Assembly (NCBI RefSeq): GCF_014651115.1
Contig: NZ_BMWG01000019.1
Coordinates: forward strand, 62,001 to 126,000
Direction of reading: 5' to 3'
Length of the DNA stretch: 64,000 bases
Source of the DNA: Streptomyces inusitatus
GTDB taxonomy: Bacteria > Actinomycetota > Actinomycetes > Streptomycetales > Streptomycetaceae
The notes below the pieces were generated by a model that saw only the letters and a program-made list of their open reading frames with translations, was not told the origin of the DNA and made no database searches. The translations under genes were made by a program, and so were the position numbers. How positions within the stretch are numbered: position 1 is the first letter of the stretch; each line of letters opens with the position of its first letter. Positions 35,062 through 43,474 of this stretch are shown here, piece by piece.

Positions 35062-36315
35062 TCAGTTGCCGGGGCCGTTGAGGATCCACGACAGGTTGAA
35101 CCGTCGCCACAGGATGGCGCGGTACGAGTGAGGCCCGGTCCCGTCGTTGAAGAAGTCGGTTTCGACGAGCGCGCCGATCCGGTAGTCAGCGGTCTTGGCC
35201 ATGCTGGAGTAGCCACCCTCGTAACCGACTCCGGCAGCCGGAGCGTCGCCAAGGCTGCGGCTCGGACCGAAAGTCCGGGCGTCCGCGTCGTAGCTGATGC
35301 GTACCCGCATCGCTCTCCGGCTGTTCACCGAGGCCGAGTTCAGGAAGACGGTGCGGGCGGGTGAGTCGAGATTGTAGGAGAGTACGGAGCCCTGACACCT
35401 CGGATCGGGCAGAGCGGTGTCGGCGCTGAACGGTGCGAAGCCGTCGAGTGTGCCGCGGGCGACCAGCCGGTGGGTACCCGTGCCGGCCGGCCGGTCGTTG
35501 CGGTAGAGGCCGCCATCGGGGGTCTGGGTGATCGTTCCTTCACTGCCCGCACCGGCGAGTGACTGGTAGGACCAGGTCCGGTTGCCAGTGGGGCCCCGGC
35601 CGACGAGGTTCCGGCCCTGCGCCGGCACCACTAGTTCACCGGAGCGCATACGGATGCCGTTGCCGGGACCCACGGCATCCCACGACCATCCGTTCGGGGT
35701 GAGTTGCGATGTCATGTTCCGCGGGGTGGACCAGGTGGCGCCGTCGTCGGTGCTCGTCGTGAGGTAGAGACGGCGTCGTCCCTCGTCGGTCGAGTCGACC
35801 TTCTTGGTGAAGGTTCCGTCCGGCAGAAGGTCGTTGCCGTGCTGGCTTCGGTCACCGGCGTTCCAGGACATGAACAGATGGACGGTGCCGCCGTCCACGA
35901 CGGGTGTGGGATTGCCCCATGTCCCGTTCCCCGCCCCCGTGACCTCCCTGAGGGGCTCCCAGTCGCCCGGGTCGGCACCATGGTCCGATGTGGTCCGGGT
36001 GCGCTTGTACACGAGGTTGATGTCACCGAAGTCCCGGTTGTCGTGTCGCCGCCCCTCTGCGAACGCGAGCACTCTGCCGCTTCCCGTCGTGACCACGGCC
36101 GGTATCCGGAACGAGTGGAAGCCGACTCCGGAGGCGAGTTTGTCGGGCGACGACATGTTGGCGCTGCGGAACAGGGCGAACTCCCTGTGGTAAGGCACAG
36201 CCGTCTTCGCGGGGTCGTCCGCCGCCGCGGAATCCGAACCGGCGGGCCCCGTCACCACGGTCAGGGCAACGCTGACTGCCAGCATGAACCGGATGGCCGA
36301 ACGCATGAAGGTCAT
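35062..36315 (-). CDS. secreted sialidase (GH33), 417 aa
   Basis: An exo-alpha-sialidase, which releases terminal sialic acids from glycoconjugates outside the cell. Visible motifs are the F-R-I-P box FHSFRIPAVVTTGSGRVLAF near residue 68, an Asp box STDDGATWSTP, the catalytic-side strand PTPVVDGGTVHLFMSWN, and NLDSPARTVFLNSAS near the C-terminus. The last Arg and Tyr positions are plausible (GGYSSMAK has the nucleophile Tyr-Ser region). A signal peptide, RSAIRFMLAVSVALTVVTGP, is present. I chose ATG 36315, preceded by AGAGGAA, over ATG 36306 and the frame to 36345. It lies upstream of the beta-helix gene on the same strand. Confidence 0.88.
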   Translation of the reverse strand: MTFMRSAIRFMLAVSVALTVVTGPAGSDSAAADDPAKTAVPYHREFALFRSANMSSPDKLASGVGFHSFRIPAVVTTGSGRVLAFAEGRRHDNRDFGDINLVYKRTRTTSDHGADPGDWEPLREVTGAGNGTWGNPTPVVDGGTVHLFMSWNAGDRSQHGNDLLPDGTFTKKVDSTDEGRRRLYLTTSTDDGATWSTPRNMTSQLTPNGWSWDAVGPGNGIRMRSGELVVPAQGRNLVGRGPTGNRTWSYQSLAGAGSEGTITQTPDGGLYRNDRPAGTGTHRLVARGTLDGFAPFSADTALPDPRCQGSVLSYNLDSPARTVFLNSASVNSRRAMRVRISYDADARTFGPSRSLGDAPAAGVGYEGGYSSMAKTADYRIGALVETDFFNDGTGPHSYRAILWRRFNLSWILNGPGN

Positions 36316-36629
36316 GTCGTTCCTCTTCTGCCTGTACAGGCACAAGGCTCTTTCGACGAATCAGACCGGAACATCGCGTGAACGGACAGTGGAACACGCC
36401 CTCAAACCAGTGGATACCACACTGCGCGCCAATGGCTCATTTGTGGAACCTTTGTCCGGAGTGTGGTTCTTGCGCTGGAACCGGCCAGGCCCTGGCTTCC
36501 CTAGCGCCTCTTCGGCCTCGCCACAACCCACGGGGTACGTGCCTCAAGTCATACCTCTGCGACCTTGCGCGCCGAGACCACTCGTCAATCCTAATGACTG
36601 ACTGTCAGACACGCTGGAATGGAGTGCAT
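36316..36629. other. divergent intergenic region between sialidase and a secreted protein
   Basis: No supported gene. It should hold the promoters of the sialidase (minus) and the trefoil-like protein (plus). No clear palindrome was seen. Confidence 0.5.
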
Positions 36630-37148
36630 GTGAAGCACCATCGATTAAGGGCTCTACGAACCGTCGTCGCTGGACTCGCAACTCTCCTCATCGTCGTTGC
36701 CGGCCCTGCGACCTCAGCCTCGGCCGCCCCCACCTACTGGACGTACCAGAGCAAGTACAATTTCGCCTGCCTGACGGCCTCGGCCGACTCCACCAAAGTC
36801 TTCACTGACACATGCCAGGGCTGGCACGCACAGGACTGGGACTGGGTCGGCCCCGCCAACTCGTATGGCCAGCACCAACTGAAGAGCCGGACGCGAGGCT
36901 TGTGTCTCACCACTGACGACAAATCGGACCGCAACGCGATCTGGCTGAGTTCGTGCGGTGGCAAGGTCGGGCAGTACTGGGACAACGATATGCCTCAAGT
37001 CCTCTTCAGCGCCGTGGCGTTCGGTAGCAACAGCCTGCGGATATCTCCCGGATACTCCTCCGTCTACAGCTCGGACATGGTCACCGACAAGGACAGGCAC
37101 GGCATCCCCTACGAGGCTCACTACTGGTGGGCCTCGGCTCATTCCTGA
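36630..37148 (+). CDS. secreted trefoil-like protein, 172 aa
   Basis: Starts at GTG 36630, with GGAG 6-9 bases upstream. The signal peptide is RTVVAGLATLLIVVAGPATS with cleavage after SAA. The mature part reads WTYQSKYNFACLTASADST, then FTDTCQGWHAQDWDWVG, then SRTRGLCLTTDDKSDRN and AIWLSSCGGKVGQYWDND. Paired Cys-Leu-Thr and Q-x-W motifs indicate a ricin-like trefoil with disulfides. A likely role is carbohydrate binding or partnering with the nearby sialidases. The start codon overlaps ATG in another frame (CATGTGAAG). I am confident of secretion and moderately confident of the fold. Confidence 0.65.
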   Translation: MKHHRLRALRTVVAGLATLLIVVAGPATSASAAPTYWTYQSKYNFACLTASADSTKVFTDTCQGWHAQDWDWVGPANSYGQHQLKSRTRGLCLTTDDKSDRNAIWLSSCGGKVGQYWDNDMPQVLFSAVAFGSNSLRISPGYSSVYSSDMVTDKDRHGIPYEAHYWWASAHS

Positions 37149-37449
37149 TCCTCAGAGGCCGGACAGTCTGCTGGTGAGCTCATGCGCGTCGGCGAACGAG
37201 GCACTGCGGCAAAGGGCCTCCGTCCAGGGCGGAGGTACCCGGGTTGTCGCTTTTGAACGAAGAAGCCGTGCAGCCGATTCTTGCCGGTGATGCCGAGCGT
37301 GGCTGCGAGGTCTTCGGCGCGTCGTGCCTGTTCCGGGCTCACCGGCACCAGATCCCCTGGGCTCCTGGCCGTGGCTTCCTCCCGGGGACACACCGGTGCG
37401 CACTTCCGGGAACGACAGCCCTCGCCGACGACCCCTCGATGGAGACACC

Positions 37450-39354
37450 GTGCTTTCTCGTCCGGTACGACGCCGCAGCCCGGTTCTCACCGCACTGCTC
37501 CTCCTGGCCCTCCTGCTGTCCTCGCCTGGGCTGTACGCGGCCCCGGTCTCCCAGGCGGCCGAAGGTACGCGACCACAAGAACGCGGAGGAAGGGCCATCC
37601 TTCCGGGAGCGGTGTCCACGCCTTTCACCCACCACACCGAGGGCTACGCCTGCTTCCGGATACCCGCGCTGATCACCACCGTGTCCGGTGCGCTGCTCGT
37701 CTTCGCGGAGGGCCGTGTCGACGACTGCGGCGACATCGGGCACATCGACATCGTCATGAAACGCTCGCTCGACGGAGGCCGGACCTGGGGGCCACTGAAG
37801 AAACTGAGCGGCGCGGCCGACACTCTGGCCCACGGGAACCCCGCACCCGTCGTCGACGCGGCGACCGGCCGGATCTCCCTGCTGCACGCTTCCGGCGCGT
37901 GGAGCCTCGGGTCGGACGGAACCCGCGTACGGGGCCCGCGCTCTCTGCACGCGCTGAGCAGCACGGACGACGGGGTGACCTGGACGGCGAGGGGCCCGCT
38001 GAACCATCTCAAGCCAGCGGGCTGGTCCTGGGTCTCCACCGGCCCCGGCCACGGTCTCCAGCTCGCCGCCGGCCCGAACCGTGGCCGACTCGTGATTCCG
38101 GGCGATCATACGACCGAGGATGCCCAGGGCGGCGGACAGCTGTACTACAGCGACGACGGCGGACAGAACTGGACGCTCGGAGCCGTCCACCGCGTCCCCA
38201 GGACCTCCGCCCACCCCTCGGAACTCGCCGTGGCGGAACGAGCGGACGGCTCCCTGTACGTGAACGCCCGCAGCTCGGCCACCTGCGGCACCGACGACCA
38301 CCGGATGACGGCGACCAGTGTGGACGCCGGTCATACCTTCGCCACCCCGTTCATCTCCGTACCCTCCCTGGAAACGCCCCCCGTCTTCGGCTCCCTGCTG
38401 CGCATGCCCTCCTCCGGCCCGAACCGGCCCCGCCTGCTCCTGTCCGCCCCCTCCCGCCCGGGCGCCCACACCGTGGAGGACCGCCGCACCCTGGCCATCC
38501 GCTCCTCCTTCGACGAAGGCCGGACCTGGCAGAGCGCCGGTACTGTCGTCGAACCCGGACGGGCCGGCTACTCCGACCTCACCCTGCTCCCCTCCGGCGC
38601 CATCGGCCTGGCCTACGAGACAGCGTCCAACACCCCGCACGGCACCGTCCGCTTCACCTCCTTCACCGAGACCCAAATGGATGCGGAACGCGAGGAACTG
38701 CGCCTCCCGCGCACCTCCGACAGCACCGGGAACCGCAACCACGCCGTCGTCCACGGCGGAGCGGTCCTGGGCAGCCGCGGCTCCGGCCGGGCCATCGAAC
38801 TCGACGGCCGGGACGACTACCTCCGCCTCGTCAACTGCGCCCCTTCGCTGCGCCTGGGCGGTGGCGACTTCACCGTCACCGCCTGGTTCCGCCACACCGG
38901 GACCAGCGGACCACAGCCCATCGTCTGGGGATACGGCCAGGGCGCGGGCGCCCGGCAGTTCTGGCTGAGGGCCGAGCCGAGCAGTGGAACCGTCCGCGCC
39001 GCCATCGACACCGGCACCGCGTCCGCCTCCGTGGAGACCCCCTCGTCCTACAACGACGACGCCTGGCACCACGTGGTCTTCCAGCGCCAGGGCGGGCGAC
39101 TGCGTCTGTCCGTGGACGGCGGCACGGTCCACACCGCCGCCGCTCCCGCGGGGGACATCACCCCGCCCGGGGCCTTCACCATCCATCTGGGAGCACGCCC
39201 GGACTACGAGCAGCTGTTCCGGGGCGGCCTGGACGACATACGGATCTACGGCCGTGCCCTCACTCCGGCGGAGTACGCCCGGGTCCGCGACGGCGCCACC
39301 GACGTAGCCGTCGAGGAAGAACGCGTCCGCCTGGGATTCACCACCTTGTGGTGA
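37450..39354 (+). CDS. secreted sialidase with C-terminal LamG-like domain, 634 aa
   Basis: GTG 37450 lies 7 bases after GGAG, and the frame upstream has no coding bias. The signal peptide is RRSPVLTALLLLALLLSSPG. The six-blade sialidase domain has YACFRIPALITTVSGALLVF near residue 60 and four Asp boxes: SLDGGRTWGP, STDDGVTWTA, SDDGGQNWTL and SFDEGRTWQS. The core continues GRAGYSDLTLLPSGAIGLAY near 375. From about 430 to 615 a LamG/concanavalin-like domain follows (FTVTAWFRHTGTSGPQPIVW, DDAWHHVVFQRQGGRLRL), which usually binds the glycan target. It is more complex than the sialidase at 35 kb and not a recent copy of it. Confidence 0.9.
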   Translation: MLSRPVRRRSPVLTALLLLALLLSSPGLYAAPVSQAAEGTRPQERGGRAILPGAVSTPFTHHTEGYACFRIPALITTVSGALLVFAEGRVDDCGDIGHIDIVMKRSLDGGRTWGPLKKLSGAADTLAHGNPAPVVDAATGRISLLHASGAWSLGSDGTRVRGPRSLHALSSTDDGVTWTARGPLNHLKPAGWSWVSTGPGHGLQLAAGPNRGRLVIPGDHTTEDAQGGGQLYYSDDGGQNWTLGAVHRVPRTSAHPSELAVAERADGSLYVNARSSATCGTDDHRMTATSVDAGHTFATPFISVPSLETPPVFGSLLRMPSSGPNRPRLLLSAPSRPGAHTVEDRRTLAIRSSFDEGRTWQSAGTVVEPGRAGYSDLTLLPSGAIGLAYETASNTPHGTVRFTSFTETQMDAEREELRLPRTSDSTGNRNHAVVHGGAVLGSRGSGRAIELDGRDDYLRLVNCAPSLRLGGGDFTVTAWFRHTGTSGPQPIVWGYGQGAGARQFWLRAEPSSGTVRAAIDTGTASASVETPSSYNDDAWHHVVFQRQGGRLRLSVDGGTVHTAAAPAGDITPPGAFTIHLGARPDYEQLFRGGLDDIRIYGRALTPAEYARVRDGATDVAVEEERVRLGFTTLW

Positions 39355-39780
39355 GCACCGGACACGGACCAGCAGGGCCCGGGACCGCCACGTTGTCGCC
39401 CCGCACTCCTTCACCACCGCAGACACTCCCGCACATCATCCGGCACCCACCCATGTCACCCCATGGGCGGCTCTCACTCCCACCGCCCCAGCGGTCCCCA
39501 CTTACCCCGCCGAAACCCTCAACGGTGACACGCGCGGCCATGCCCGCATGTCACCACGGTCGCTTTCCACCCGGAAACGGAGGGCTGGATTCTGCACCTC
39601 CGGCTCGACTGCCGGTGCCACATAGGTACGCGGCACCGGTTCCGGCCTCGGCGGACAGTCCCCGCTGGCGCGAGGCAGGGCGAGAAACGGTTCACCGGAG
39701 CGTCGCATGTCCCGTCCGGCGGGTAGTGGGGGTGAGCGTCGGCGGTGAGTCCGACGGCCGGTGGTTCTTCGTGGCTGGAC
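39355..39780. other. gene-free stretch between convergent genes
   Basis: Only weak frames. A short inverted repeat (CCCATG...CATGGG) near 39450-39467 could be a minor hairpin. Nothing else is supported. Confidence 0.4.
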
Positions 39781-41151
39781 TCATGGGGCGACATCTATGG
39801 AGAACACTACGCGATCGCCTTCAGCGGTGTTTATCTTCTCGTTCAGACCCCACAGGCGCCCTGAGAAACGGGAATACGAGAGGTTCTGGGTCATTCGTGG
39901 TGCCATGGTGAATACGTGGGGTGCCTCCTCCTTTCTGGCGCGGTGAATGCAGCTGAACGCATCCTCGTGGTCTGGGGGCACGTCCCCGTTCCATCCGGGT
40001 GGGCATTGCCCGCTCATGTAGTAGTAAGTGCCGTCGGTGGCAACCCCCTGCATGGCCCATACCGGTGTCGTGTAACCCTCCTCCGCGGTACTCGTGGCGA
40101 TTCCGGCGCCGCTGCCGGACTCGGGCAGTGCCGTGGAACTGTTGAGAGGCCACCGGATGACGCGGCCACCCGCACCGGCCGCCGGGGAACGGTACTCACC
40201 TGAGACGAGAACGTCCTTGCCCGTCCGGTCCAGGCTCAGGGAGCCGAGGCAGACCCAGGATCCCGTGGCCGCCTGACAGCCGCGGGGATTCTGCCGATCG
40301 CCTGTCCAGTAGCGGCCGATCATGGGCATGGCCCACGCATGCCACCGGGCGGATGAAACGCCGTTGGCTACACCAACCCGTTCCGAACTGGATCCCATTC
40401 GCCATATATGCCTCATGTCATAGACTTGAAGCTCCCCTCCATTCGCCACGAAGAGCCTGTTTCCGTACCAGACCATGCCGTCCGTGTGAGTCCTGGTCAC
40501 GGCGGTGAAGGATCCGTCGAGGGTGGGCTCAACCAGCAGGACGTGTCCGTACGCAGTGCTGCTTCCGGTGTTCTTCACGAAGGAGACGCGCGCGAACTCG
40601 TTCTGTGAACCGTTCTTCCCCCGGTACCAGGAGGCCAGATACACATGGCGGCCATTGATGGTTCCGTCGGCGTTGTCACTGTCGTGACTGGCCGTCAAAC
40701 CCTGGGGAACCCAGCCACCGGGATCTGTTCCTGTGTTGTTGTAGTTGCTGCTCCGGTCGTCTCCCTCATCCCAGCAGAAGCCGTCCGGTATGTAACGGGT
40801 GTTGAGCCTCGTCGCATGGCACAAGAGCGGTCGGCCGATATGCTGCGCACTTTCGGCCACGGAAAGAGCCGAGACTTTCGTCACCGCGCCGCCCGCTTCA
40901 GCTCTCTGGATACCCGTCTGATATCTCTCCCAGATGTCCGTGCTGGTGTCGCCCGTGACATCCGGAGTGTGAACCGTGTTGAGCTTGAACGTGCTCACCG
41001 TGGAGGGGCTGATCCGGGCGAGGACGGTAGCAGCCATCGCGGGCGGTGCCAAGGCGAGGCAACTGACCAGCATGGCCAGCGTCAACAGTACCGCGGACGC
41101 GGCACGACGGGCGTGAGTCCTGCACACTGAGCCGATGTTGTCCACCTGCAT
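39781..41151 (-). CDS. secreted protein of unknown function, beta-rich, 456 aa
   Basis: A large exported protein. The signal peptide SAVLLTLAMLVSCLALAPPA has cleavage after AMA. The mature part has recurrent W, G and D motifs, such as HVYLASWYRGKNGSQNEFAR, MVWYGNRLFVANGGELQVYD and PVWAMQGVATDGTYYYMSG, and ends GRLWGLNEKINTAEGDRVVF. That suggests a beta-propeller-like fold similar to secreted phytase/lipase-like or YncE-type repeats, but no family can be named. The start is uncertain. ATG 41151 puts about 15 residues before the hydrophobic core and lacks a good ribosome-binding site. ATG 41247 has GGAG upstream but a long N-terminus. Confidence 0.7.
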   Translation of the reverse strand: MQVDNIGSVCRTHARRAASAVLLTLAMLVSCLALAPPAMAATVLARISPSTVSTFKLNTVHTPDVTGDTSTDIWERYQTGIQRAEAGGAVTKVSALSVAESAQHIGRPLLCHATRLNTRYIPDGFCWDEGDDRSSNYNNTGTDPGGWVPQGLTASHDSDNADGTINGRHVYLASWYRGKNGSQNEFARVSFVKNTGSSTAYGHVLLVEPTLDGSFTAVTRTHTDGMVWYGNRLFVANGGELQVYDMRHIWRMGSSSERVGVANGVSSARWHAWAMPMIGRYWTGDRQNPRGCQAATGSWVCLGSLSLDRTGKDVLVSGEYRSPAAGAGGRVIRWPLNSSTALPESGSGAGIATSTAEEGYTTPVWAMQGVATDGTYYYMSGQCPPGWNGDVPPDHEDAFSCIHRARKEEAPHVFTMAPRMTQNLSYSRFSGRLWGLNEKINTAEGDRVVFSIDVAP

Positions 41152-41282
41152 CCGACCGCATCGGAGTGATTCCGCCAGGCCATGCGTGCCGCAATTCCGG
41201 GAGGGTAATCGTGTTTCCCGGGCAGAGGCCCGAATTCGCTCTTCCATGATTCTCCGTCGATTCACCGATGGTGGCATGTGGC

Positions 41283-41460
41283 GTTCGGGGTGAGCTGTGA
41301 CGTCGTGATCCTCGGCGTCGACCAGATGATGCCGCCGTAGGCGCTCGCCGTGAGGCAGAGGCGGCATCAGCCTTCGCCGGCCGGGTCACGTTCTTGGTGA
41401 GGATCCCGTCCGGCAGGAGGCGTTGCCGTGCTGACCCGCAGCCGCCCGCGTTCCACGATT
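41283..41460 (-). pseudogene. fragment of a third sialidase
   Basis: Bases 41283-41460 align with 35692-35870 of the intact sialidase, including the stretches GTTCGGGGTGAG, TTCTTGGTGA and GTTGCCGTGCTG, with small indels. The protein equivalents are in broken frames. A short internal piece of a sialidase gene was left here, probably by deletion of a duplicate. Confidence 0.75.
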
Positions 41461-41574
41461 ACGGTCCCGTGGCCTGTATATGGCTGCGGAAACCTATCGG
41501 ACACGAAGTGCAGTACGAAATGATGCCAGGAATCATCGCAGCCGGAACTGTCTAATTCGGACAGGCTCGCAATG

Positions 41575-41825
41575 CACGAGCCGACCGGGGCTACGACTTC
41601 GGCAAGTACCGTCGCTCGCTGTGGAAGCGCGGCATCAAGCCGCTGATCGCCCGACGCGGCGTCACCCACGGACTCAGGGCTCGGCAAAGTCCGTTGGGTG
41701 GTGGAACGGACCCTCGCCTGGCTGCACCAGTTCAAACGACTCCGGGTCCGCTACGAACGCCGCGCCGACCTCCATCAGGGCCTGCCCGAACTGGCATGCG
41801 GCCTCATCGGACGAACGCCGAGTCC
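41575..41825 (+). pseudogene. IS5-family transposase, C-terminal fragment
   Basis: Plus-strand frames read RADRGYDFGKYRRSLWKRGI, KPLIARRGVTHG and, after a frame change near 41680, LGKVRWVVERTLAWLHQFKR and LRVRYERRADLHQGLPELAC. The RWVVERT-x2-W motif carries the catalytic Glu. The set is a typical Streptomyces IS5-group transposase end, different from the fragment at 1.3 kb. Confidence 0.75.
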
Positions 41826-41993
41826 TCCACAGTCCGTTCCACACCTCCATCGCGTCGAAGCCGAGGAAGGGGAACATGAAGTCGCCCGAGTCCGTCCCTG
41901 ACCTGGTGGTTCCAGTCGACGACCTCGCCGGGATTGATGCCGAGCGCGAGCCAGTGCCCAGTCTTCATCCCGCCTGCTGAGGGCGGGGGCGGG

Positions 41994-42875
41994 TCAGGTT
42001 CTGTGGCGGGTGGCGATGAAGGCGGCCCACTCGTCGGCGGACTGGGCGATCGAGTCGGCCGTGGCCCTGTGCTCGGCGGCGAGGTCGTGCCAGCGCCGTG
42101 CCTCGGCCCGCGTGAGCACGGCCACGGCCTTCGGGTCGGCCGTCGTCCAGCCCGGTACCCGGGCCGCCCACTGCCACGCCTGCTCCGGGGAGTGCCCGCC
42201 CGTGGAGACCAGGCGCATCCCCCACAGCGCCATGTCGATCCACGCCGGGCCGGCCGTGGCCCATGACCAGTCAACCAGGCGGGCCCGGCCGCCGTCCTCC
42301 ACCAGGACGTTGGTCGAGGCCGGATCTGTGTGCAACAACTGTGAGCCGGTGAGCAGTTCCCGGTCGGCGTCGGCGCAGTAGTAGCCCCACCGGTCCCAGG
42401 CGGTGGGCAGCCGCACCTCGGGCGGCGCGGGCAGGGGCGCCAGTTCGGCCAGTGCCGCGGCGACCGGCGCGAGGTCCGGCGAGCCGGGAACGAAGTCCGC
42501 GTCCCGGCCCGCAACCCCCTCGAAAGCCAGGAGATGCCAGCCGTGGCCGTCCAGGCGCCACAGGATCCGTGGCGCGCTCGGGGGCAGATGGGGGTTCACC
42601 GCCTCCTCCAGGTCCAGCTCGTCCACGGGCGACCAGCCGGGCCCCCACCATGAGTCGTCCTCCTCAAGGCCTGCACCGTCAGCGGGTACGGGGGCACGCT
42701 CGCGCTGCCCCTTGACGAAGACGAGCGCCCCCGATTCGAGGTCCAGCAGGGAAGCGATCCCGGCCGCGGCCGAGTGCTCGGTGTCGCGGGCGGTGAACGA
42801 CATACCGAGACGCTCACCCACTTCGGCCACCACCGCCTCGGGAAGCTGCGCCCAGCCGATGCGCCCGGACGTCAC
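41994..42875 (-). CDS. kinase-fold phosphotransferase (APH-like), 293 aa
   Basis: A cytoplasmic protein of the aminoglycoside-phosphotransferase/choline-kinase fold. The catalytic loop is LLHTDPASTNVLVED near residue 180 (H-x-D-x4-N) and the metal-binding DxD-like turn is ARLVDWSWATAGPAW near 200. The N-terminal lobe is shorter than in classical APHs, and the ATP-binding Lys is probably in ALVFVKGQRER near 52. Substrates in this family range from aminoglycosides to small metabolites, so resistance cannot be claimed. GTG 42875 starts 2 bases after the stop of a 46-residue proline-rich ORF, which suggests translational coupling. The last residues read ATRHRT. Confidence 0.7.
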   Translation of the reverse strand: MTSGRIGWAQLPEAVVAEVGERLGMSFTARDTEHSAAAGIASLLDLESGALVFVKGQRERAPVPADGAGLEEDDSWWGPGWSPVDELDLEEAVNPHLPPSAPRILWRLDGHGWHLLAFEGVAGRDADFVPGSPDLAPVAAALAELAPLPAPPEVRLPTAWDRWGYYCADADRELLTGSQLLHTDPASTNVLVEDGGRARLVDWSWATAGPAWIDMALWGMRLVSTGGHSPEQAWQWAARVPGWTTADPKAVAVLTRAEARRWHDLAAEHRATADSIAQSADEWAAFIATRHRT

Positions 42876-42877
42876 CC

Positions 42878-43018
42878 TCAGTTCCCGGCTGCGGGCGGTA
42901 CGGGTGGGCTCGGAGGGAAGGGAGGGTTTTTGTCCGGCGTAACGGGTCCTGGCGGACGTCCGGCGGGCTTAGGCGTCACGGGCCCCCGGGGCGGCTTCTT
43001 CGCTTCGACGATCGTCAT
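42878..43018 (-). CDS. proline-rich small ORF upstream of the kinase-fold gene, 46 aa
   Basis: ATG 43018 opens MTIVEAKKPPRGPVTPKPAG, continues with three GPVTP/PPGPVTP units and ends PPVPPAAGN, with the stop at 42878. The start of the kinase-fold gene lies 2 bases beyond the stop. There is no obvious ribosome-binding site at the start. Proline makes up about a third of the residues. It may be a leader or coupling peptide, a binding tail, or a chance frame. No family is recognised. Confidence 0.35.
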   Translation of the reverse strand: MTIVEAKKPPRGPVTPKPAGRPPGPVTPDKNPPFPPSPPVPPAAGN

Positions 43019-43474
43019 GACGAGCAGCGTGGCACCAGGGCACGGCGAAACGGTCGACTTTGCCTCATCGCGTCCGATTCCGGTCAGGTGCTGGCCGGAT
43101 CACCGGCCGACGGTGGGACCAGCCTCTCCGGGCCAAGGACCTCTTGGCCGGACCGGAGCCCGCTGCGTACAGGAAAGCGATCACGGCCGCGCTGCGGAAC
43201 TCCGCGAGGACGACCAACAGACACGACCGCCGCGCCGGGCCCGGCTCAGGGCACCGCCTGGCACCGCGACCTGCGATCCGGTCGGCGTGGCGGGTGGAGC
43301 CGAGGCGGTGGGTGATGAGGATGGCGGTGCGGCCGTGGGGGGGTGTCGCCGGTGGGCTGGTGGGACGCCAGAGACCGCTCTTCCCCGGGCCTCATGAGCC
43401 GGCTGGCGGCACCGAGAACGGGGCACGATTCCCGGATCGCTCAGGGACGCGGCCGTGGACGGTCGAAGTACGGG
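43019..43474. other. gene-poor stretch upstream of the kinase-fold pair
   Basis: No supported gene. On the minus strand near 43270-43350 an in-frame piece HGRTAILITHRLGSTRHADR looks like the H-loop of an ABC ATPase, and a plus-strand piece (PLRAKDLLAGPEPAAYRKAI near 43120) has coding character. Both are fragments. Confidence 0.4.

Noticed and set aside
34872..35252. Upstream extension of the beta-helix gene
   Set aside because: It overlaps the sialidase 3' end in a shadow frame; ATG 34871 has a Tat signal and a ribosome-binding site.
37150..37400. Minus-strand frame (LVPVSPEQARRAEDLAATLG) as a regulator
   Set aside because: Too short, no start, and no HTH signature I can defend.
41800..41993. 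Minus-strand short frame (MKTGHWLALGINPGEVVDWN) downstream of the kinase-fold gene
   Set aside because: It looks like a fragment of a hypothetical protein but its frame breaks at 41880 and no start can be supported.
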